From NCBI RefSeq assembly GCF_000478275.1, contig NZ_ASJB01000030.1, positions 62,001 to 126,000 on the forward strand: 64,000 bases of DNA, given 5' to 3'. Under the pieces are notes generated by a model that worked only from the letters and a program-made list of their open reading frames with translations, ran no database searches and was not told the DNA's origin. Origin of the DNA: Amycolatopsis orientalis DSM 40040 = KCTC 9412. Lineage in GTDB: Bacteria > Actinomycetota > Actinomycetes > Mycobacteriales > Pseudonocardiaceae. Below are positions 17,942 through 29,300 of this stretch, piece after piece (position 1 is the stretch's first letter; each line of letters starts with the position of its first letter). Both the position numbers and the translations under genes were made by a program.

Positions 17942-20900
17942 CTACACCTCCCATGCGGGTGCCTGACCGGCCCAGCTGACGACGAGCAGCAGGTCGTCGA
18001 GGCCGCCGGAACTGAACAGGGCCGCGGCGTCGGCGCCGAAGTTCAGCTGCCAGTCACCGGTGGGACTGGTGCCGCACAACGCGTTCCAGGCGGCGGCGTT
18101 GCCACGCCGGGTACTGGCGATGCCGTTGGTGGCCGTGGCGTCCCCGCCGAAGGGACCGCGATGCAGCGACACCACCGTGTCGGGGATCGGGTCGTCACCG
18201 GCGAGACGGACCGCGATGGACGTGGTGGAGAGGTCCTCGATCGTGGCTGGGAAGTCGACATCGCGCAGTGTGATGGTGACTGAGCGGGTGGTGGAATTGA
18301 GCGGGTTGTTCAGGTCGTACCATTGGTCCGGAAAGTCGCGGGCGAGACTGAACACGCAGTCCGCGCCACGCTCTCGATCCGCGTTCAGCCGGGTGGTGAC
18401 CTGGTTGCGGTAGCCGTCGTCGTACAGGGCGGTGTAGTCGATGGTGATCAGTGCGTCGACGATGCTCGAGAAGTCGAACGGGTTGGCCGCCCGCGGGAGT
18501 TGCAGCTCCCAGGTGGTGTCGACGCCACTGGATTCGAACGGCAGCAGCATGTCCGACTGGACGTCGAGCTCGAAGACACCGCTGGCACTGACCGGTGACG
18601 TCAGCGCGACGATGCCGGGATCATGGCGCACGGTGATGTCCTCGAAGACGCCGTCGCGGCCACTGGTCACCCGCGAAATCCCGTTGGAGTAGAGCGTGGC
18701 GCGGATTCCCCGGTCCGGTGGCACGAGTGCGACCAGGCTGGTGCGCACCTGGCGGATCATCCGCAGGTAGTGGCCGGGGAAGTCCCGGTCGAACAACGCC
18801 ATCGGCGTCGCGAAGGCCAGCGTTCCGGTGCGGCGGAATTCCAGGAACTCCACCGGCATCAGCCGGGCGAGGGAGAACGTCTGCGACAGGTTGAGCCGTC
18901 GCCGCTCGGAGCTGAACGCGTACTGGTCGAGGCGGGTCAGGTCCTCGCTGAGCTGTTCCGCACCGGTCAGTCCGCGACGGTCGAGCTGGCTGGTGCCGCC
19001 CGCGGCGGGTGCTGGTGATTGCCAGTAGTCGTCGCGGATCAGCACCTGCGCCGGTTCCGCCCGTTCGAAGGCCAACTGCGCCTGGGCCAGCCGGGCGGTG
19101 GCGGTGGCCTGCTGGAGGAAGTAACGGTAGACCCCGCCGAGGGTGTAGCTCATCCACAGGTACAGGTCGGCGTTGGTGAACTGGGAGTTCAGGAACTTCA
19201 GCGTCGCCACCGCCTGGTCGCGCTGGAGCGTGGCGATCGCCTGTTCCTGGGTGGCGATGGTGACCTGATCGTTCGCGACGTCGACCTGAGCGGCGGCGAC
19301 CAGCGTCTCCTGCTGCGCGGCGGCCTGCTGCAGCCGCCATTCGTCACGCCGCTGCGCGAGGCCGGCCTGCAGCTGGTTGGCTTGCATCTGTGCCTCGACC
19401 TTGTTCTGATGCTGCTCCGAAAAACGCTTCAGGATCGTCGCCCCGGCCGTCACGGCGGCGGCAGCGGCGGCGGCACCTCCGCTGAAGATCTCATCGGTGA
19501 TGCTGGCCGCGCTGGCCGCGGCCTGCGCGATGCCGATCGTGGCGTTCTCGTTGGCGATGTCGTCCCTGATGTCACGCATGACCTGGAACTCATCGAGCAG
19601 GTCTTGTTCGTATTTGTTCGGCGGTGCGTCGATGGCGGCACCGTAGGTCGTGACCATGGTTTCCGCCTTGGTCCGCTGCGCGACGGCGGCGGTGGCGGCG
19701 TCGTTGGCCTCCTTCACCCTGCTCGCCGCCAGGCCCACCTGCGCGACACTCAGTTCGATCCCCTTGAGGGCATCGAACTGGCGCAGGCTCTTCTCGTCGT
19801 ACTTCTCCAGCGCGGCAAGGTAACCGGCCTCCATCTGAGCGGCCTGGCCGGCGAGCTGCCGGGCTCGCTCGATCAGCGTCTTGAACCTGAACGGCGTCGG
19901 CTGGCTCACGGTCACCTTGGTGGACAGGCCCTGCGTGCGCGGCATCCCGGCGATGTTGCGGCCCTGCCGCAGTTTGGTGAGCTGCACCGTGACCCTCGCC
20001 CGCAGGGAGGCCAGCTCCGGGATGGCCAGCTTTGGTTCGCCGAAGTTCGTCGGTTCGAGCGGCTGGAGTTTCGCGACACCGAGCAGGCGCCGCGCCGTGA
20101 CGTAGAGCGTGCGGGCGTTCGCGACCGACTCGTCGGTCTCCCTGGAGAACTCGGCGTCCGCGTAATCGATGTGGCACCGGATGACGCACAGCAACGTGTA
20201 CCGGGTGTACGGCGCCGGCCTCGGCGCGATCGTGTCGCCGACGAGCGCGAAGGGGTCGAGCTTGGCCCTCACCGTCCATCCGGGACGGAAGGTGAGGTTC
20301 GGCCGGAACGACGTCTCGGTGGCGATGCGGTGGTAGATGGAGAGGGTGGACTCGAGGTCGTACGGGTACACGATCCAGTACCAGTCGAGTGCGGCCTGGA
20401 AATCCCCCGCCGACTGAAGGCGCTGGGCGAGCAGCAGCGGCACCGCCCAGAAGATCTCCCGGTTCCCCGGTTCCGGCCGCGACGCCGACACGGCCCGGAG
20501 CGCGTCCTGGTGGCCGGCCGTCCTGCCGTTCGGGTCCAGGTAGGTGACGGCCGTCATCCCGATCGCCTGCAGGTAGCCGTTTCCTTCTCGCACGGCGTCC
20601 GCGGCGCTGAAGGGACCCGAGCCCCGGATGTTCGCGCGAAGGGTGTCCAGCGGCTTCGGCTGCCCGGAGGTGACGTGGGGTACGAACGCCGCGGGCAGCG
20701 CCGGATCGAGGTGCCGTTCGGCGAACAGGAAGGCCATGGTCGCCGCCTGCCAGCTGCCCAGCTCGCCCATCCAGACCCAGGCCGCGGTGAACGCGACGGG
20801 GTCCTTGAGCATCCACGCGAAGGCGGGATGGGTCGCGGTCAGCTCGCCGGATCTCTTCGCCAGTAACAGGGATTGCACGCTTTCGAGAGCCTGTCTGATG

Positions 20901-23278
20901 CGGGTCGTGCGCAGGGTGCCACCGGCGAGCACGTCCACGGAGAACCGCGCCGACATCTCCTCCCCGATGTCGCCGGTGGTCGTCGGAGCGAGATCGGTGA
21001 GGAGCGCGTCACGCAGGATCGGCAGCGCCGTCTGCTCGGCCGCCGCCACCGCCCGACCGGTGGCGGCGATCAGGTCCTGGCGCTGCGCGATGCGGCTGCG
21101 GAGCACCTTCTGCCAGGCGGCACGGGCGCGGGCGTCGGCCCGGTAGGCGTTGGCCTGGGGTGGGGTGTCGGCGAGAACGAAGAAGTCCGGCGAAAGCACG
21201 TACGCCGTTTCCTGCGTGCGCCAGGCCGCGTACATCGACGGCTTGTGGGCGGCCGTGAGGATCGCATTGGCGTCGGCCCATTCCAGCTGGGTCGCCCCGG
21301 CCCCTGCCACGATCCGCCCCAGTCCCACCAGGAAGAGGAACCCGCCGCGCGTAAGCCCTGCGGAAGACAGCGCGGCACCGATGTCGACACCCCGCTGGTC
21401 CTTGGCCGCCAGATCGGCGAGGTCGACGCCGGGCAGCGCCATCGTCAGCATCACCGCGAGCCCGGCCGCCGGAGTGGCGGCCGCGACACGCGCCTTCTCC
21501 AGGCTGTTGGCGAAGCTCCTGAGCTCGCCCGCTCGCCGCGTCAGCAGGGCACGGACGGGGTCGCCCTTCGGCCCTGGCACCACATCGGGCGCGCCGATCA
21601 GGTCAGGGTCGAGCAGGACCGGGAACTTCCGCGGCGGGTTCGGGCGCTGGTCCTGCTCGGCCCAGGTCAGCGCCTGCGCCGCCAGTTGCCAGGTGCGCAG
21701 CAGCGGAATCGGCGGCGCTCTGAGCGGGTCGGTACCCGTGCTGGCGGGCAAGCCGAACAAGGTTTCCAGCGTCGTCTCGCTGAGCCTTCCGCCTTCCAAG
21801 GTCAGCTGATCCAGTTCGTCCGGCGTCTTCGGGGACAGCCGGATGCCCAGCTCGGCGGCCAGCGCCTGGCGCGCCGCCGGAGTCGCGCCTCGAACCTGTC
21901 TCAGCCGGCTGTAGCTCGTCCCGTAGGAGGCGAGCAGGGACGTGTAGGCCGCGTCGCGGTAGCTCGCTTCCATCGCGGCACCGGGCTCGGTCGCGGTGTG
22001 CGTGGCGGCGATGTGGGCCCGCAGCAGCTCGATGGGGACCCTGAGCTGGTTGATCTCCTGCCCGCCGCGATCGGCCGCCGCGGACAGCGGCTGGCTCAGG
22101 CGGTCGACCGGCTGGCCGAGCGCGGCGACCAGTGTGGCGGTGTCCAGCTGCGGCAGCGGGTTTCCTGGCAGGGTGACCTGTTCCTGCGCGAACGACAGCA
22201 GCGCGGCCAGGTACTGTCGCTCGTTCAGCCGTTCGTCCAAAGTGGACGGCACGAAGGAGCTGATCACGACGACCGGCACCACCTCCGGCGCGTCGGCCGG
22301 GGTGCCGTTGCCCGCCTGGTCGGTCGCCCACAGGTAGATCGTGTGCGCACCGAAACCGGTCATCGGCACGTCGGCGGTCCACGCGGTGAAGTCGCCCGCC
22401 GCCCGGGGAACCGCGGCGGTCCTGGTTCCGGTCGGGGCCAGCGCCCATGCCACGGACGCCTGACCGCCGACCATTCCCGACTGGTTGTCGGCGGTGCCGC
22501 CGCGCATGCGCACGGTCACCGCCCCGTTGACGTCGCCGATGATGTTGGCCGAGGGCAGCGGGTCGTCGATCCGCAGGTCAGGCGGCGCGACGTCGCGTCC
22601 GGTCACCGTGACGGTCTTGGTCGAGTTGAGGCCGTCGCGGTCGGAGACGTTCACCGCGATCGTTCGCGGTCCCAGCGGCATCGGTCCGAGTGGCACGGTC
22701 AGCTGGTACGAGGTGCTGGAGATCGTCTCGGCGGAGAAGGCCTGACCATCCCGGGCGATGGCGACCGTGACCGGGAAGTACTGGTCGGCGGGAATGGCGA
22801 CCCGCACGTCGACCTGTCCGCCGCCCTCGCGAAGGGGAACCACGGTGCCCGCGGCCGGCGCTGTCACGGTGAAGGCCGGTCCCACGGCCGCCACCACGTG
22901 GATTGTCACAGGGGCGGATGTGATGACCTGTCCCTCCACGGTATTCGCCGCGGCGGTGATGACATGGTCACCCGGGCTCGGAAACGTTACGGACCTGCCC
23001 GCGATCACTTCGACGTTGTCACGAGTGAGCGAGATTTCGCCGGTGTAGGTGACCACCGGAGAATCCATCCACTCAGCGGCCCCCGCATTCCATCTCCACC
23101 GCACACCCGGGTCCGTGAACACCGACATCACCACCGGAACACCGGCGAGCACCCTCCCCGCCGGCGGGCTGACAGACACCCGCGGTGACCGGTTCGGCTG
23201 CGGTTGTGGCGGTATCGCCTGAGGCCCCATGGACAACGCCTGTCCGCCATTCCCCACTGACAAGTCTTCGATAGTCAC
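17942..23278 (-). CDS. Tc toxin subunit A (TcA), compact form with N-terminal Ig-like domains
   Basis: A 1778-aa protein, GTG 23278, with AAGGA upstream. Residues of about 30-345 are three beta-rich Ig/cadherin-like domains (RVSVSPPAGRVLAG, FTVTAPAAGTVVPL, DLRIDDPLPSANIIG). A large helical shell follows. From about 1155 to 1415 come the long helices of the pore-forming channel (KYDEKSLRQFDALKGIELSV, SAASITDEIFSGGAAAA), ending in ADLYLWMSYTLGGVYRYFL. From about 1463 the TcB-binding module begins with LNLSQTFSLARLMPVEFLEF, then FPGHYLRMIRQV and a DDGYRNQ segment. TcA proteins form a pentameric syringe that inserts a channel into a target membrane. This one is shorter than the roughly 2500-residue canonical form, and its receptor region is replaced by Ig-like domains. 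There is no signal peptide. It starts 40 bp after the TcB-TcC stop. Confidence 0.9.
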   Translation of the reverse strand: MTIEDLSVGNGGQALSMGPQAIPPQPQPNRSPRVSVSPPAGRVLAGVPVVMSVFTDPGVRWRWNAGAAEWMDSPVVTYTGEISLTRDNVEVIAGRSVTFPSPGDHVITAAANTVEGQVITSAPVTIHVVAAVGPAFTVTAPAAGTVVPLREGGGQVDVRVAIPADQYFPVTVAIARDGQAFSAETISSTSYQLTVPLGPMPLGPRTIAVNVSDRDGLNSTKTVTVTGRDVAPPDLRIDDPLPSANIIGDVNGAVTVRMRGGTADNQSGMVGGQASVAWALAPTGTRTAAVPRAAGDFTAWTADVPMTGFGAHTIYLWATDQAGNGTPADAPEVVPVVVISSFVPSTLDERLNERQYLAALLSFAQEQVTLPGNPLPQLDTATLVAALGQPVDRLSQPLSAAADRGGQEINQLRVPIELLRAHIAATHTATEPGAAMEASYRDAAYTSLLASYGTSYSRLRQVRGATPAARQALAAELGIRLSPKTPDELDQLTLEGGRLSETTLETLFGLPASTGTDPLRAPPIPLLRTWQLAAQALTWAEQDQRPNPPRKFPVLLDPDLIGAPDVVPGPKGDPVRALLTRRAGELRSFANSLEKARVAAATPAAGLAVMLTMALPGVDLADLAAKDQRGVDIGAALSSAGLTRGGFLFLVGLGRIVAGAGATQLEWADANAILTAAHKPSMYAAWRTQETAYVLSPDFFVLADTPPQANAYRADARARAAWQKVLRSRIAQRQDLIAATGRAVAAAEQTALPILRDALLTDLAPTTTGDIGEEMSARFSVDVLAGGTLRTTRIRQALESVQSLLLAKRSGELTATHPAFAWMLKDPVAFTAAWVWMGELGSWQAATMAFLFAERHLDPALPAAFVPHVTSGQPKPLDTLRANIRGSGPFSAADAVREGNGYLQAIGMTAVTYLDPNGRTAGHQDALRAVSASRPEPGNREIFWAVPLLLAQRLQSAGDFQAALDWYWIVYPYDLESTLSIYHRIATETSFRPNLTFRPGWTVRAKLDPFALVGDTIAPRPAPYTRYTLLCVIRCHIDYADAEFSRETDESVANARTLYVTARRLLGVAKLQPLEPTNFGEPKLAIPELASLRARVTVQLTKLRQGRNIAGMPRTQGLSTKVTVSQPTPFRFKTLIERARQLAGQAAQMEAGYLAALEKYDEKSLRQFDALKGIELSVAQVGLAASRVKEANDAATAAVAQRTKAETMVTTYGAAIDAPPNKYEQDLLDEFQVMRDIRDDIANENATIGIAQAAASAASITDEIFSGGAAAAAAAVTAGATILKRFSEQHQNKVEAQMQANQLQAGLAQRRDEWRLQQAAAQQETLVAAAQVDVANDQVTIATQEQAIATLQRDQAVATLKFLNSQFTNADLYLWMSYTLGGVYRYFLQQATATARLAQAQLAFERAEPAQVLIRDDYWQSPAPAAGGTSQLDRRGLTGAEQLSEDLTRLDQYAFSSERRRLNLSQTFSLARLMPVEFLEFRRTGTLAFATPMALFDRDFPGHYLRMIRQVRTSLVALVPPDRGIRATLYSNGISRVTSGRDGVFEDITVRHDPGIVALTSPVSASGVFELDVQSDMLLPFESSGVDTTWELQLPRAANPFDFSSIVDALITIDYTALYDDGYRNQVTTRLNADRERGADCVFSLARDFPDQWYDLNNPLNSTTRSVTITLRDVDFPATIEDLSTTSIAVRLAGDDPIPDTVVSLHRGPFGGDATATNGIASTRRGNAAAWNALCGTSPTGDWQLNFGADAAALFSSGGLDDLLLVVSWAGQAPAWEV

Positions 23279-23318
23279 AACGGATCCTTCCGATAAGTCT
23301 TCATCCCGATGGGGGTGC

Positions 23319-26300
23319 TCAAAGCCCTTTGGTGACAGAAAGCGCGGGTTGCTTCAGCGGGCGGCTCGGCCTCGGCTCCGCACGCATCCGCATCAACGGG
23401 CTGGAGGTGTGCTCCGGCGACGGCGGCGGGGGCGGCGGGTCGTCGTGCGCGGTCTGCACCACCGGTCCGATGTGCTCTTCCGGCATCGTGAGTTCGACAT
23501 GCGGAACGGTCGCCACCGGACTGTCCCAGATCCGTCCGATCGCACCGCCGATCCAGCTTCCGAGCTTCGCACCGGCGTAACCGATCACGGCTCCGGCCAC
23601 CACGACGCCACCGACGACGACCCACGCGGGCGCCGTGGCGAGCATGGTGGCCGCGAGCGCTCCGCCTCCGACGCTGGCAGCCAGGCCGACACCGATTCCG
23701 CCTGCCTCTTCGCCTACGACGCCCGGCCGCTGACCCGCCGGCGTGTTCGCGACGCGTTCCAGTCCTTTGTAGACGCTGTAGACGAGCAGCGCCGCCGAAG
23801 CGATGCCGATACCACGGGACAGGCGGCTGAACCACACGCGGCTCCGCCCCGCTGCCGACGCGATCTTCTCGGCGTTCTGGTAGCTCTCCCAAGGAGAGCC
23901 GTACTTCTTCACCAATTCATGCCACGTCTGGCTTTTGTCGAGTGCCTCGGATATCGCCCGGCCTCCCGGACTGAGTTTCACCCTGGTCTGCTCGCGCAAG
24001 AGATTTCTCTGCTTCGAGGCGTCCCACGCCTTCACTCCGGCGTCTAGCTGGTTACCGGGAGTTTTCGCCAGATTGTCGATCTTCTTGACGGCGTTTCGGG
24101 ACGCAGACCTGCTTTTCGCCTTGTAGACCTCCCGCTCGGCGGCGTCCTTCACGCCGACGGCGGCCTGTCCGGCCGACTGCGTCCGTTGATCCTCGCCCGA
24201 TCCGGTCGTGCCGCCGGTCTTGGGTTTCTCCGGCTCAGTGCCCGCCGGATCATGGAAGCCGACGGGATTGGCCGCGGCGTACAGGTATTGGTTCACTCCC
24301 CCGGAAGCCCCGATCGGATCGCCGGAGATCCATCGGGCGGACCAGACCATCGCGTACCGGGCACCGTGGTGGTTGAGGCCGCTCTCTTCGTCTCGTTCCT
24401 TGCCGGTGAAGCGATACCGTTTCCGGGTGAAACTGCCGAAGCTGGTCTCGCCGTAGGGGGTGTATTCCTCGCGGTTGGTCAGCGCACCGGTGCCATCGAG
24501 AACAGCGGTGCTGCTGCCGAGATGGTCGGCGAGATGGAATGCGGTGGCGGGGCCGCGGTCGTCGGGATGGGCGACACCGATCCGGACGATGGCGATCCGC
24601 TGGTGGTCGTCCATGACGTGGACGTGGTTGTTCTGGCCGTTCGGTGTCCCCGTCCAGCGGTGGTGTTCGAAGGTTTCGCTGACGTAATGGGTGACCTCGA
24701 CGGCGCCGCCCTGGCGGCGGACGAGCTTTTTCACCCGCCGTCCTTCGGCGTCGTACAAATAGTGCGCGTGGACGGAGGGTTCGGCGCCCGCGGTCTGAGT
24801 GGCGAAGGTGGACAGCTGGTCGCCGTGGTTCCAGGTGAAGTGCCGGGTGCTGGTTTCGGCGGTCAGATTGCCGTTGGCATCGAAGGTGTAGTCATACGGT
24901 GTCGTACCGATGGTCATCCGCTTCAGCCGGTTGCTGCCGGTCTCGACCGTGAAGTCCCGGGTGAACCCGCCCGTTCCGGCGTGCGCGAGTTGCCGGACGC
25001 TACCTACGGCGTCGTAGCGGTAGGTCTCGAGGTAGGCCTGGGCCTTGGTGATGTCGGTGCCACGCGGCGGATCGATCCACGGATCCCCGGCGGGCGGTGC
25101 CTGGTGTTCGCGGCCGGTCGCGGTCAGCAGGCGATAGATCGGGTCGTAGCCGAATCTCCGGTCGAGGGCGTCGCCGCTGCCGAGCAGCGCGCGCAGCCGA
25201 GGGTCGGTGGCGGCCAGTGCTTCGGGGTTGTTCCGGATGCCGCTGCCCGGAGTCCGGTCGTGCACGATGAGGATGTTCCCGGCCAGATCGTATTCGTAGC
25301 CGTAGTCCTGCAGGACCGTCCCTTGTGGATGGTAGGTGTTCGCGTCCGCCGCGAGGTACGGCTCGGTGCGCAGCCGGGTGAGCCGGAACGTGCGCGGATC
25401 GTGCGTGTAGCGGGTCATCACCCCGTTGCCATAGGCGATCAGCGCCCGCTGCCCCTTGGCGTCATAGGCGATCCGCTGGACGTGGAGGGTGTCGTCGAGC
25501 CGGACCTGGTCCAATCCTCCAGCCCGGTTGTACGTCGGCCGAAGTTCGCGGCGCTTACCTTCGACGTCGGCCGGAAACGCGTGACGCGTGACGCGGTTCA
25601 GTGCGTCGTACGCCGTTGTCGTGACATAGCGGCCGGTTTCGAGCAGGGCCGCGTCGCGCTGATCCTGGGTCTGGCCGGCGGCGGGCGTCCAGTCCACCCG
25701 GAACGGTGCCACCCGCCAACCCGTCGTCTTGGCCGCCTCGTAGGTGGCCAAGACAGGTGCGTCGGCGATCACCCGGCGGGTCGCCTGCAGGGTGTTGCCC
25801 TTGAAATCGAGCAGGTCGACGGTGACCAGCCCGGCCTCATCGTGATGGCTCGCCTGGTGGCCGAGCAGGTTGCGGACACGAGCGGCGGCGCGGTCGGCCG
25901 CGGGCTGAGTGGGAGTGCCCGCGTCTCCGTAGTCGATCCGCTGCCGCAAGGTGACAACTCCGGCGGCGTCGTCCCTCGCCCACGCCCGGGTCGGCCGGTG
26001 CAGCACGTCGAACACGCCGAGGTTCAGCGCGCCCTTGCCGTCGCGGCTCTCGACCGGCCGGGCAAGGGGGTCGAGGACGCAGTCGCGGCGGCCGGTGTCG
26101 ATACCGTCCATCCGCCAGCGCCGGTTGGCCAGGTCGTAGGTGTACCGGAAGGCTTCGCGGCCGAGGGCGTCGGTGATCGAGACGAGGTTGCCCTGGATGT
26201 CGTAGGCGGACCGGGTGGTGAACCAGGTGGCGGCGGCCGGGCCGTTGCGGGCGACGGCTCGCACGGTGCGGCCGAGCGCGTCGACCTCAGTGCTGGCCGG

Positions 26301-29300
26301 GGTGTTCCAGTGCTCGGCGTAAGGCTGCGACTCGGTGGGATGGGTGCGGCCCGCGTTGTCGTTGACGTCGTAGGTGTAGGTCTCCCACGGTGTCGGCACA
26401 ACCCGGTCCGGATCGCTCAGCTCGACCGGGATTCCGAACACGACCCGCTGCTGGCTGCCGTCCGGGTTCAGCGTCCGGACGACGTGGCCGCGCGGATCGT
26501 GGAACATCGTGGCCGACTGTCCGAATTGGACGTCGAGCGGCGGCGCGTAGTCATAACCGGTGGAGAAGAACGGCTCGTACTTCCGGACCACGTGGCCCTT
26601 GTTGTCGTGGATCTGCCAGCCGGAAACGATCACATTGTCCGGGTCGGCCGCTGCCCTGGTTCGTCCGGCGGTGTCACCGACCGGCGCCGACAGATCGGCC
26701 GGAATCACCCCGCCACCGAAGGCCGGGAGACCGAACAGGGTGTCCTCGGCCTGCGAACGAGTCTGCAGCATCCGGCCGAAGCCGTCCGAGTATTCCACCG
26801 ATACGATCACCTGCTCGCGTTCGGCCGCCCCCACGGCTGTTTCCGTGTCGTGGTGCACGCGCCGGGCGCTGCGCACCGATACGGGCACGCCCCGTTCGGC
26901 GAAGGCAAGGAGGTCGTAGCTCATCCGCGTGCTGGGTGCGTCGCGGTCGCCCTCACCGTTCTTGCCACGGACGTAGTGCGCGGTGACCAGCCCGGCCGGG
27001 GAGAAGGTCACCGAGGACGTGTTCCCGTTGACGTCGGTCACCGTGAACGGTTGCAGGACCCGGTAGTCGTTCGACGCGACGGTCGCGAGCCCGGCGGCAT
27101 CGACCGCCCGTACCGGAAGCAGATCGTGCTGGTCGTAGTCGACGCGGCTTTGCGCGCCCAGCGGGTCGAGCGACGCGACCGGCAGCCCTCGCGGCACCCG
27201 GCCGGGAACCTGGAGGTCGTAGCGGTGCCGCGCGCTCGTCACGTAATACCCACCGGGCGAGCCCGGCACTTCGCCGTCGCGGTAGCTGACGTACCCGGCC
27301 AGCGGCGGCAGCAGGTCGCGGAACTCCTGGGGGTACTCCGCCGGCCAAGCGGTGGCCCCGCCCGGCGCCAGGTACACCGGCCGCGGACCGACCTTGGCCG
27401 GGTCGTCGGCGCGGTAAAGGGTGTCGAGGAATCCCTCCGTGAACGCGAGGGACTCGGCCCGCATCGGCAGCCCGTGGTCGCCGAGCACGCCGAGCGGCAG
27501 TCCGGCGAACGCGTCGCCGTCGTAGTAGGTCCGGGAGTGCCCGGTCACCCGCAACGAAACCCCGGCGCCGGTGAGGATCGCGTCGCGGAGGTCTTCGACG
27601 GCGAGGCGACCGTCGTTGACCACCTCGTAGCCGGTGGCGCGGGCGACCCGGTCGATCAGGTAGTGGCCCGCGTCGTCGCGGCGGGCGTACTCGGTGGTCG
27701 AATACGTCGCCAGGTATGGCGAAGCCGCCGCGACCGCGGACATCGGGTCCCGGCCGCGGGGCACGGCGATGGCGATCTGCCCGGTCGGGAACCCGTACGC
27801 GTCGTAGCCCGCGGGGAAGGTGAACCGGGTCATCGGCTCGTCGCCGCGTTCCCATTGGGTGGTCCGGCTGCCGAGGCCGAACGGGAAGAAGATCCGTTCC
27901 CTCGGGGTGCCCGACGGCGATTCCTCCCGGACACCGGAGATCGTCTCGGACACCGTGTAGGGGCGGTTCTCGCGGTCCGTGCCGTCCCGCGCGTACAACT
28001 CCGTGCGCAACAGTCGCCCGCGCAGGGTGCGCAGCGCCGCCCGTCGGGCGATCCGGGGCAAGCCGGCCAGGAACGCGGCCTGCTCCGGTGGGCGGGACAG
28101 CATCGGCGTGTCGAGATTCGAGTACTCGTGCCGCAGATCCAGTTCGGTCCAGTCCCCTGCCTCGACCGCCGCGACCGGCCCTGCATGGAACCAGCTCTTC
28201 GTCAACGTCGGTGGCGAGTAGTGCACCGGCTGCCCGGCCGGGGCGAAAGTCTCGGTATCGAAGTGCTCGACCATCGCGAATCCGCGGAACTCCCGCTCCA
28301 CGCCGTCCCAATAGCCGTGGTGGTACCGGTATTCCGTGGTCAGCCTGCCGCCCGAGATCGCGTCGGTCACCTCGACGTGGGAGACCACCTGCACCGGGAA
28401 AGGCAGGGTGGTGCGCCACCGGGTCGCCGGATCGGCCTGGTCACGCAGGTACTCCTGGCTGGACGGCCGGTACGTCACCTTGGTGGTGGCTCCGAGATTG
28501 TTGTCCATCTCTTCGAGCAGATGGGGCTTCACCCCGCCGGAGAAGTCCAGGAACCGCAGGTGCGTCCGGCCGGGGCCGCCCGCCGACCTGCTGAAGAGCA
28601 GGCCGGCCATCCCGGTGCCGTACAGGTCGGACAGCCGCGGCGCGTCCGTGTCCGTCACGCTCGGGGTACCGGCGATGGTGACCGGCGCCTCGGTCCAGGC
28701 GTTGCCGGATTGGTTACCCCACAACAGAACCCGCTCGCGATCGACGTAGACGAGGTCGGCGGCTCCGTCCCCGTCGACGTCACCGAGCAGCACCCGGAGC
28801 GGATCGAAACCGTCGGGCAAGCGGGGTGCTCCGCGCATCGTCACCTTGGCCCCCCACCTGCCGTACCCGAGGTTCGGCCAGTAGGCGATGTTTCCGTTGC
28901 GCAGCAGCACGATGTCCTGCATCCCGTCTCCGGTCATATCCGCCAGCCGCACGCGCGGGTCGGCCAGATCGACCTGGGGGGTGGTGCCGTTGCCGACCGC
29001 GGTGCGCCGCCACGCCAGCCGGGGGTCCGGATCGTTGAACCAGCACTCCAGGCGGCTGCCCGAGCGGAGCACGTCGGTCAGTCCGTCCCCGTCCAGGTCG
29101 ACCAGTTTCACGTTCGGCTCGGCCAGGCTCACCGACGGGGACTGCCGGTAGGGCTGGAACGAGCGGCGGCTCCACCCCGACCCGAACGTCATCGGAAAGA
29201 AGCCCGCGGTCACGCCCGAGCCGTGCCCGCCCCTGGCCGCCGTGGAAACGACCAGATCCGGGCGGCCGTCGCCGTCGGCATCCATGAACCGCACACCGGG

